In this document: positions 55,964 to 64,000 of the stretch, piece by piece | How positions within the stretch are numbered: the stretch's first letter is position 1 | Layout: each line of letters starts with the position of its first letter | Assembly: GCF_001949145.1 (NCBI RefSeq) | Contig: NW_019091420.1 | Location: 481,539 to 545,538 of the forward strand | DNA: 64,000 nt | DNA from: Acanthaster planci | Taxonomy: Eukaryota > Echinodermata > Asteroidea > Valvatida > Acanthasteridae | Reading direction: 5' to 3' | Translations under genes and position numbers: made by a program | Notes under the pieces: model-generated | Seen by the model: only the letters and a program-made list of their open reading frames with translations | Databases searched by the model: none | What the model was told of the DNA's origin: nothing

Positions 55964-56930
55964 AATCCCTATACACATTCCAGACTATTGTTACTTAACA
56001 CATCCCCCGAAGATGTCTGAAAGGAATTCCCCAGATTCCTGCGAGACAATGACCAACACAAAGCAGGGGGTTCTCGCCGTCTCATACCTTGCTGCGTATG
56101 ACCTTCGCTCATCACCCGGCGCTAGACTGGTTTCCGTCCCGTACGTAGTCTCCAGACGTCTTACAGACGTCCTCTGAAAATAGGGGCCGTTTAGTGGGTA
56201 ATGAATCCGGCAGAATCCTGCCGAGCGTTATAAATGAGAAAACGATGCCCGCTCGATGCACAATTAAGCAGGAGCTGATAGTATATTTTGCTTTGTCTTC
56301 TTCATGAATGAAAAAAAAACTTCACCATAAATTGTTCATTTACCTAAAATTTAACACAATAACCACTGATTTGAAATAACTTGCGGTAAAACAATTTATC
56401 AGTGAAAATCTTTGAAAAATATATTGCCATACCGTGATCGACAGAAGCGTAGCAAGGATAAGTACTTGTGTTTATTCGTTTCACTGCTCTGCAGTGTAAT
56501 TGGTCTGACAAAAATTTAAATATTCAGCATCCAGATTGACAGGGCCAATCATAGAGTTGTTTCTAAATGTAACTCTATGGGGCTAATAGACCTTTTCGCT
56601 CATAAATTCACATTCGCATGCGACTTATGATGGAAGAGGGGGCTATACTAGAAAAATCACGATTATGGAGTCTTTGTAGAGAGCACTAAAAATCCCGCTT
56701 AGATTAGAAACTAATAGCAAAACGATTTAGTGAACAAAGCCAGTAAATTTGAGGGAAAATGATAATCAAAGTCACGTCCCAGTACCTTTTCAACGGCCCG
56801 CTCACACTTCTTGCCGCCAAGGCCATTTGTCTATCGCACATGTTAAACTGCTGCTAGCTACCGGTCCCTATATAATAGGAACGGGGACCAGGCCCCCTGT
56901 TCAGGCATTGTGGAAATTTCGAAGGAAAGG

Positions 56931-57606
56931 GAAACCTCGAAATGAGGCTAATCGAACGCTGCAACGTGTTCGTCAAGGCATTCTGGGAAAAACGTCAAGC
57001 CGCCACACGCGCACGTTCCGTCATGTTCATTCTCGAACAATCCACTGTAAACGTCATGACACCACGGACGTGTTTAATAAAATCTGGACTCGCAATGCCC
57101 TTAATCAGCTTATAGAGATCATTGAATCCACTCGCGGCCATTTTACCGAGCCGAATACAAAGCTATCCCGGCAATGCCCGCCTTTGTTCTTCCTGACGTC
57201 AATAGAAGGGAGCCAACCCACGCTTTTGTATTCGGCTCGGTAAAATGGCCGCTGGTTGGCTTCTTTTTCATAAAAAGGTGTTGCAAGTCCAGGTTTTTTA
57301 TATACGTCCGTGCATGACACTCAGGCAGCCTCCTGAGACCTGCTCGCCATCCGTGGTAGTGGTGGCTGACACCAGGGCAGGCACGAAGATCACGTGATGG
57401 CTAAGCGAACGCTCTCGTGTAAGTCAAACTTACACGAGAGCGTTTGTGCGAGCGAGTCGCTAGAGGCTGCCCGAGTGTAATTACGTCACGGATGGACTGT
57501 TCGAGCATGGACGTACATGGTGGAACGTGGCGGGGACTTAACCTTTTTCCCAGAATGCATTGAAAAACGCACTGCAGCGTTCGATTAGGCTCATTTTGAG
57601 GCTTCC
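56931..57606. mobile_element. Large foldback transposon interrupted by a MITE
   Basis: The left arm (56931-57062) and right arm (57470-57606) are inverted copies over more than 130 bp, sharing GCTAATCGAACGCTGCA, GCATTCTGGGAAAAA, CACGTTCC, CTCGAACA and TACACTCGGGCAGCCTC / GACACTCAGGCAGCCTC. The last shared block is split on the left by the element at 57063-57312. With that element and one 8-bp duplication left out, the arms align without a break. The tip holds a perfect 17-bp hairpin at 57407-57443. No transposase is present. Confidence 0.85.
57063..57312. mobile_element. Inverted-repeat MITE, copy 2, nested in the foldback transposon
   Basis: A 250-bp element starts CACGGACGTG and ends TACGTCCGTG. 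It is flanked by a perfect 8-bp direct repeat CATGACAC (57055-57062 and 57313-57320). It matches the element at 6466-6704 in reverse orientation, sharing CTTATAGAGATCATTGAATC, CGGCAATGCCCGCCTTTGTT (one mismatch) and CTGACGTCAATAGAA. Long arms with CGGCCATTTTACCGAG make it self-complementary. Confidence 0.92.
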
Positions 57607-57805
57607 CTTGAGTGTAACAGTGGAGTGTTCAGAGAAGCTAATCGAACGCACCCATTGAAAATAAATCTTAAGTCGGCATAATCACTTTTTGAGTTTTCAT
57701 TTGTAATGGAAAGAGCAAGTTGAGCTTTATGTTTTGATGTATCACTCAGTTTGGCATCCTGATGAAAGTGGATACTCCATGGTGAAAAATGCTTTGGGTT
57801 CCTAT

Positions 57806-58135
57806 CCGCTCCGAGCGGAACAAAAGAGGGCGTGTTTTTTGAGTACTCGCCGCATAGGCGCGCGTTTATAATGGGATCAATGGCGCGTTTCACGCGGAGC
57901 ACTTAGTACGCGTAACGAATTTATTCCTTATGCCGTTTTGCAATACTCAACTTCGGCTCCGTCTCAGGCTTCATCTTTTTTTTAATAGCTAATTTTGAAG
58001 CTGTAAGCGCAGTAATGAGTCTAATAGTGCCACATAACATCAAATAGAACGCGTGCAAAAACCTGCTTTGAAAACTTACTACCACCTGTCTTTCTTCTGC
58101 CGCTTGGGGGTGCACTTCAACTCGGGGCGGATTGA
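57806..58135 (+). repeat. Dispersed repeat family D, copy 3
   Basis: Begins near ATCCGCTCCGAGCGGAACAA and shares the AAAAGAGGGCGTG, GTACTCGCCGCATAGGCGCG and GTACGCGTAACGAATTTATT blocks with the copies at 24667 and 32615. It ends around CTGCCGCTTGGGGGTGCAC and GGGGCGGAT. Confidence 0.65.
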
Positions 58136-58837
58136 TTTACACTGCGCAAAATTATTCTAAAGGACTTTTTACTCCAAAGCTACGTTCTATTCAGAAACAA
58201 ATCGACGAAAACGTGCAAACGTTTGTAAATTTGGATTTATTTCGTTGATAGAGAAGTTCTTTAATAATCACTTTATATGCTTCCGATTTTTTTTAATCAA
58301 ACAACTGTCTCTGGGTGCACCATGTACATCTACTTTCCAAAGGGGAAATGGTTTTATTGCCATCTTGAGAGACTAGTCTTGATTCGTCTCGCCTCGTTGA
58401 ACCTTCCCCTATTCTTATGTCGTCTTTACTCTCTACCAACAGCAGAGCCGCGATTGGGGCCTGCCAAGTCGGTTTTCCCTAGCGTGTGATGTGTAAAAAA
58501 AATCAATGCCAGGCAAATTTGGCCCGTAGTTGACAAATCTTCAGAACTTGTAAACGCACGGCGTTTTAAACCCTTTGACAAAGGAGAAAAAACTGGGGGA
58601 CTTTTTTTTTTACCAAAACACAGGTTTCTAATTGACATCGCGTTTCTCCGTACTAAACTCAATAATTTTGTACCATTTTTTTCATTGCCATGGAGCCTAT
58701 ACACATTTGCCAACACCGACCTGAAAAATGTAACCCTAGAATAAGCGTACTTTCCTTCCCAACTTGTTTTTAATATCGCATATAAATGTCCCGTTTTTCG
58801 TATCTCTGTCATATCTAAAAGCTTTGTACCCTTCATG

Positions 58838-58989
58838 AATACAGGCAATTCATCATAGTGCGCCACCAAGGGTTTGCAACGCCTTGGCCAATCAAAACGC
58901 GCAAAATCTGGGTCGAAAGATTTCTCGCACTCTGATTGGCCTACGCGTTACAAACTCTTGGTGGCGTACTATTATGAAACGGCCGTATT
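58838..58989. mobile_element. Foldback MITE family C, copy 2
   Basis: The arms start AATACAGGCAATTCATCATA and, inward from the right, AATACGGCCGTTTCATAATA. Each is followed by AGTGCGCCACCAAG-type sequence and a GCGCAAAATCTG centre. About 150 bp, non-coding, same family as 49869-50036. Confidence 0.75.
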
Positions 58990-59191
58990 TGTTCAGTATT
59001 TCACCAACAAGTCTACAAAAAATGCAGCTCCGTGTTATCTTCAGTGACGGGGTTGCTCTCTGAAAAAGCATTCGGGGGGAAAACGGACTGTGAAGTTGAC
59101 AGCAAGCGCCGTTCCAGAGCCACATTTTTTGGCAGGTGGGCCAAAATAATTGACGGCAGACTAACATTCTGGGCGGTTAACATGTAGCAAT

Positions 59192-59197
59192 TTTATT
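59192..59197 (-). terminator. TRIP12: Candidate TRIP12 polyadenylation signal (minus strand)
   Basis: TTTATT on the plus strand reads AATAAA on the minus strand, in TCAATAATAAAATTGC. It would imply a 3' UTR of about 2.7 kb. I saw no clear canonical hexamer closer to the stop, but variant signals could be used. Confidence 0.3.
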
Positions 59198-59199
59198 AT

Positions 59200-61924
59200 T
59201 GAAATTCACAAACGGTGCTCAAGGAACAAAACAACAAAATGGAAACATTAGAAGCTACGGCCCTCGAAGCTAACCTCCTACGACTCTGCCCTTTTTCCTA
59301 TTATTCAAAGCAACGTGCTACGCAAAAGTTTACGATTTTGGACTCATTTTCCCCAAAAAGGCCTCTGTGAAGGAGACCAATTATAAGCAATTAAGTCATG
59401 GATAGCCAGGGGGCATCTACTCTGTGCAATTACCGACGATGCAAAAAAGGGTGATCACATCGAAACGTGTCACTCCAGTTAAAGGTTGTGTCCTTAACAC
59501 TGACCCATTTTTTTTTCAGCGACTTGCAATTTGCGAAGTGAAACGGGATGCAAAACGGCATCTTCTGTCAAATCAACGCCCAGATGGCAATATAAGTGAT
59601 TGAGGTTATCTAGGGAGGAAGAGGGTATAACGTAAGTTTTTAGCAATAAAACTACAATGACTGATTTAACCAATTCCCTGGTCGCTCTTGCCAAAAAAAA
59701 ATCCCCAGGAACCTCAACTATGCAAGGAAACACAGGTCCTTTCAACATTCACGAAGTACAATGTGCCCAGCGGAAGCTACAGGGGTGGACCCCTGCCTTC
59801 TTTGATCCCTCAGGGTCCCCCAACAGATCTTGCGGAGGAATTTGAAGGGTCTGGCAGGGTGACATGGTTGAACTGATGCCTTGTGGCCATGTGATCATTG
59901 CCGATCTACATGCCATGGGCAATTATACAATTTGAATAGGGACCGGTGGCATGCATCTGGCTGAGCCAACTTTTTCCATTATGAAAATCAACCTTGTTGG
60001 GAGGAGGGAAGAAATCCGTCCATTACTAGTGACACTACTTTGTTGGGCTGATGCTCCAGGAATACCTTCAACAGACTGTTACAGTTATACTGACAACAAC
60101 AGAGGGTTTGCACAGCTGCCATCTTGTAGGCCAATGCTATTGTTCAACAGGATATGCACAAAGGAGGCTTTCTGTGGAACAAAACAGCTGCCCTGCAAGA
60201 TGGCTATCATGCAAAGCCTCTACTGGACAGAGCTGCTGCTGGTTTTTTCTCAATAAGCCTCAACTACTTCAAGTACTACAACAGGTAAATCAAGTGTAAC
60301 TTTTTTGCCACACCCCGTTTCTCATACACCCAGAGGCACGCCCTCATACCTCTGTATCTAATTCTTGCCTTTTGGGCGTGCATGTACACTTTTAAGCTCC
60401 TGAGGGGGTGCCATACAAACGTGCAAACACGTATCTCTTAGATGCCACTGGTTCAAAAGTCTGTCATTAGAGTGGTGATTACCTACTAACCCTCACTCCT
60501 GCAGTGGACACTATGCACAGTTTTTCTGGCCTGTTGATGCTGAACAAGTTTACGACAACCAACTGGTTCGCCAGTGCACTGCCGCCAACTTGTCTTGGAC
60601 ATTTTGGCGGCTGCTCCCAGTGTGAATGGGGGTATCTTCACTGGGAGGAGAGTGAACCGCTTTGCTTGGTCCAGTCAAACAAGCTTCCTGGCAGAGGCAT
60701 GGGTGGTGGTGGCCTGACATCTTGGGAAGAAGATCTTCCTTGGGAGACTGGTGGGGCATACGGTCAGTGGTGAGGCTTCCTGAAAGCATGGCCGATCACA
60801 CTTCAGCGACAAGCTCTGTCGCGGAAGCAATGCATCTGGTCATCGACGGTTATTCAGTTCTTCACGCAAGGAGTGCTTTTGGCAGTGGTGGGGCTGCATT
60901 TTGGAGGCTTGGTCTGCTCACCGATTGTGAAGAAATCTGCTTCCAGGCCTCCAAATGGTTTCTCAGGGCACCTTGGCATCTGTGACAAGGCTTCCGAGTG
61001 GGAAGGCAAAAAGACAAGTTCCACCCTTTCCCATCATTAGGGATCCTATCACGTCACACACGATGCTCACACTCTACATGCTCGGCTGATACTTCCACTC
61101 GGGAATCTCAAACTACACTGACTGGTGAAAACCTTTGATTAACCAATCTCTTCTGTGATATCAATCCAAAGTATTCTCCATGAGAACACTGGGTTGCAAG
61201 GTCTTCAGAAAAGATTCGCATTCGCTTGGAACTCGTTCTGTAGCTGCTGGATTTCTAGGGTAAGATATATGTATATATTTACTCGCGGCCTTCATGGTAT
61301 GTCGATCATACACTCTACTGCAGGATTCTTGAGGACAGTCAACCGCTTACAAGACCAACGCTCATACCTAACAGCATCTGATTACCTTGCACCTGTGTGG
61401 CACCAGTTTCAGAAATCTGTCACGAGGCATCATGCAAGCATGTACGAATGTTTTTTTCCCCAAGTTCCAAACTCTTTGCATTGGTCAAATGAAAAGAATC
61501 CTTCCGATTCAACAAAGAAGTCACATCTGAAACAGAGCATACTCTTTTTTTTTTGTACAAGCTCTCCACGAGTGGCAAATATGTATCTCAGTTTCCTCTA
61601 CATCCATATAGCATATAGATTAACCAAATAAAAAAAAAAATAATTCCAAGAACGGCAGATATGTCAGCATCATTTTACTTCTCAGTTTTCGTCCTCTGTT
61701 GGTTTGGCTTGTTGTATCTGACCAAGCTGTACTGCATTGTAACTCCAGATGAGCAGAGATCCACCTGCATTCTGGTAAACAAGATGTCAAGGGACAAGTT
61801 CATCCTTCAGCGCGGCAGCACGATCGTCGAGGCAGTCACTGCCTCTGTGCCCCTGTTCTTCCCTGCACCTCCCACCAGCCAAATCCTGGTCAGAGTCTCT
61901 GCCGTCCAAGCCGCGGCAGCCTCT
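59200..61924 (-). other. Region downstream of the TRIP12 stop (possible 3' UTR)
   Basis: No recognisable coding exon. Several moderate open frames on the plus strand (59951-60256, 60504-60773, 61155-61631) lack identifiable domains, splice partners or a plausible start context. They may be transposon remnants or chance frames in a long 3' UTR. Confidence 0.35.
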
Positions 61925-62121
61925 TTACGACAGGTGGAAAGACAGCTGGCCCTCCTCGGCGGCCAGCCGCAGCTTGAACTGCATGATCTCCAGCGAGCTG
62001 TAGTCCGGGAGCTTCAGGTAGTTGACGCAGGTCATGACGGACGGCAGGAAGTGGTCGGGATTCTCTGAGGTCTCGAAGGTCTTGCGGACTATGGTCAGGG
62101 GCGGAGTCAGGGCCTTAAAAC
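61925..62121 (-). CDS. TRIP12: TRIP12 terminal coding exon
   Basis: Acceptor CTTCCAG followed by GT TTT AAG GCC, completing glycine from the previous exon. It carries the catalytic-cysteine block ([16 protein letters not shown]) and ends FHLS-stop (TAA, 61927-61925). Confidence 0.95.
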
Positions 62122-64000
62122 CTGGAAGGTGACAGGGAGGTAAACAGAAGAGACATGAATGAATGAACTGCGATACGAGAGCAGTATATGCAACAGTAAT
62201 GTAGGGTCTACACGTTTATTCGCAGTCAACAAGGGCGATTCACAATGCCATGCGCTGCAACGGTCAACAAAAGTTCTTTGCACTAGCCGTGCAGTGTGCG
62301 GGATGCTCAACTTTTTCCGATGTTTATTTGTCTGGGCTGAAACACGCTAAACACTACTGAAGTGTTTTAAGTATTGGCGTCAATTAATAAACAGTGATGA
62401 TTTTTTTTAGGTACAAAATGCCCTGATGTATCACAAGTTTCCTCAAACCATCTAATGACATTAGCTCAAATACAAAATCAGCCATTTTTTGTCGACCCTG
62501 AAGTTGAGAAATGACCTCTCTGTGACGGCGTCTTGGTGGTGCACTGTACTGTGAATCACTTATCATAACAGAGCATGCCCAGTTGCTCAGGTTCAGTTTA
62601 GAGACATCTACTTCAACGTTCTGCAGATTTGGCTTCATGAAATCAGGCGACAAAAACGGGCAAGACTGATGCAAGTGGTGGCCGTATGACAAAATGCCCC
62701 CCCCCCGAAAAAAGCAAGTCTGTAGTTTATCTGAGCAATTTCTCATAGAGAAACTGTAAGCAATTACATGAAAATACTGAGATGATACATGTACTTAAAT
62801 GCCAATATCTTTAGATGAAAACAAATAGACGTGCATGACAAAGTGAACTGCAGAGAGAGTGAGTCAAGGAAAACGTGGACAAGGATGGCTGATTGATTGA
62901 TCTTGAGGGAGGCTGACAAACTTATTGCAAGAACGTGGCCATAGTTCGTGTTGGGAGATTAGGAAATGTTGGTAGGAATGTTGAAATCAGCCAACAGACA
63001 ACTTGGACGAGTCCGTCAGGGTCCATTGGCTCATAGCCTGCCAATTTGGGTAAAGTGTCCAGCTCGGGGACAAGGACACCAAGGTCCTCTTGTTTCAATG
63101 CAAGCCACAGAAAACAAATGCCAACTGACCCCCGACTGGTAGCCTGGGGCTGCCGGTGACAAACTGCAGAAATTGTCTTTGCTGCTGTGGATCATACGAT
63201 GCCATGATCTCAAAGAGGAACTTCACAGCAGTGCTGCAAGGGGAAAGAAAAAAAATACCTTGATAATCACACAGAACATCGTTAGCTACACAGCTGAAAG
63301 TTCCATAATTAGGACTGACAACTTGTTTCCAAAACAATACATCAATATTTCATAAGATGACAAAATTATAAGATCAAAAATCCAAAAGGTCGGCACACTT
63401 TATGCGAGATAAATAATTAATCAAATTAACAACTCAGAACAAAGGTCCCTTTTTTCTCCAGTAAACAGAGAAGCCAGCATGGTGTTTGAGTTTGGCAATG
63501 ACTGTGAAAGCCACACAAAGCCACACAAAGCCATATGTCCTCACTCAAAATCTCCTTCCTCGCCCCGAGATACAAATGCAAAGCTAAATCTGCCCTTCCT
63601 TGCAGTTTCTACCTTAATTCAATTTACATAAAGAATTTGGGCTTTTGCGCTCTTTCCTTTTTTCCGTTTGTAATCACCATTTTGGAGGCTAACAATGTAT
63701 CTTTTGAAATGGGGTGGTCAGGTTTAGTTCTGCAGTACACAAGCCCAACATGAATTTTGTGTAAACAACTGTGGTTCCATTCAGACGTTTGCTGTGACCC
63801 AGCCGCACTGGCTTTTCACAGTAACAATTTTTGCGCATCACCAATTGCCCGTCGTGGGGAGGGGCTTAGACTCCACCTCCCAGGTGGTGAGAGTGTGACT
63901 GACCTGTCGTGAGTGTAGCCGTGGTCGGGACGACAGCATTCTATCAGAGTCTTGATGTCCCAGGGCTCACTGCTGTTTCCGCAGAACATCTGATCCATCT
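61925..64000 (-). CDS. TRIP12: TRIP12, HECT-type E3 ubiquitin ligase, C-terminal part (3 exons, 5' end beyond window)
   Basis: On the minus strand three exons, 64000-63904 (partial), 63233-63130 and 62121-61925, join in phase (AG/C and G/GT) and encode the last 131 or so residues of a HECT domain. Diagnostic blocks are [66 protein letters not shown] and the C-terminal FHLS. The catalytic cysteine of the HECT C-lobe is the TGC at 62029-62027. The closest family by recall is TRIP12 (ubiquitin-fusion-degradation and DNA-damage ligase, nuclear) rather than HECTD1, which differs in its tail. TRIP12 ubiquitinates substrates by a cysteine thioester. The gene runs off the window to the right and converges on TSC22D. 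Confidence 0.93.
62122..63129 (-). other. TRIP12: TRIP12 intron
   Basis: GT (63129-63128) to AG (62123-62122) on the minus strand. The interior is AT-rich with no recognised exon or repeat. Confidence 0.8.
63130..63233 (-). CDS. TRIP12: TRIP12 penultimate coding exon
   Basis: 104 bases, acceptor CCCTTGCAG. It encodes [20 protein letters not shown] and [14 protein letters not shown], and ends phase 1 before GTCAGT. Confidence 0.94.
63904..64000 (-). CDS. TRIP12: TRIP12 exon, truncated by the window end
   Basis: Reads [20 protein letters not shown] then [11 protein letters not shown] and ends AG before GTCAGT (phase 2). The upstream acceptor lies outside the window. Confidence 0.9.

Larger units (their letters stand above)
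50460..59190. other. Intergenic region between TSC22D and TRIP12 (convergent genes)
   Basis: No conserved exon is recognised. It holds AT-rich unique DNA (50460-53270), a foldback element (53276-53454), a hairpin (54158-54230), an assembly gap (55903-55963), a nested transposon (56931-57606), a family D repeat (57806-58135) and MITE family C copy 2 (58838-58989). A diverged repeat pair is seen at about 53830-53930 and 56345-56440 (AACCAATGATTTGAAATA / AACCACTGATTTGAAATA). Confidence 0.5.

Noticed and set aside
56749-57243. 164-codon plus-strand frame
   Set aside because: It runs through the left arm of the foldback element and into the MITE, both self-complementary non-coding DNA.
61661-62068. 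Plus-strand 135-codon frame near the TRIP12 end
   Set aside because: Its second half is the exact antisense of the TRIP12 terminal exon; the sense strand encodes the conserved HECT C terminus.
1-64000. CRISPR arrays, operons, prophage or bacterial defence systems
   Set aside because: The window is clearly animal DNA with spliced genes. The tandem repeats lack spacer structure and no prokaryotic genes are present.

Overview
The window is eukaryotic nuclear DNA: short coding exons with GT-AG introns, no operons, and introns full of small repeats. Three conserved animal genes are readable. The exon structures, the many TACATGTA and TAGGCCTAC-type repeats, and a gene set with clear vertebrate orthologues suggest an invertebrate deuterostome (echinoderm, hemichordate or cephalochordate). 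That placement is an inference, and no species can be named from the sequence alone.

Layout. (1) 1-1,408: upstream region of TMCO3, with a 16-bp minisatellite and a foldback repeat. (2) 1,409-11,213, plus strand: a complete 12-exon gene for TMCO3, a cation/proton-antiporter-like membrane protein of 738 residues; all splice phases match. Its introns hold tRNA-derived SINEs, two TTAA-flanked MITEs and one MITE with long terminal inverted repeats. (3) 11,214-21,290: TMCO3 3' UTR and intergenic DNA, with a 31-bp minisatellite, an assembly gap and the 3' end of a CR1/L2-like LINE. (4) 21,800-47,175, plus strand: a TSC22-domain (TSC22D / bunched-like) gene. It has a long first exon (21,800-22,656) and an alternative first exon (37,980-38,158). 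Both join the same two TSC-box/leucine-zipper exons in phase, giving predicted proteins of 459 and 233 residues. The 3' UTR probably ends near 50,450. (5) 50,460-59,190: repeat-rich intergenic DNA with a second assembly gap and a nested transposon. (6) 61,925 to the window end, minus strand: the last three coding exons of the HECT ubiquitin ligase TRIP12, including the catalytic cysteine. The gene continues beyond 64,000.

The three genes do not form a functional unit. They encode a membrane antiporter-like protein, a leucine-zipper regulator and a nuclear ubiquitin ligase. TMCO3 and the TSC22D gene lie head-to-tail; the TSC22D gene and TRIP12 converge.

I see no undescribed multi-gene system. 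The most informative non-genic material is a set of small non-autonomous transposons. These include a MITE with a perfect 8-bp target duplication inside one arm of a larger foldback element, and a second copy of the same MITE 50 kb away in a TMCO3 intron.
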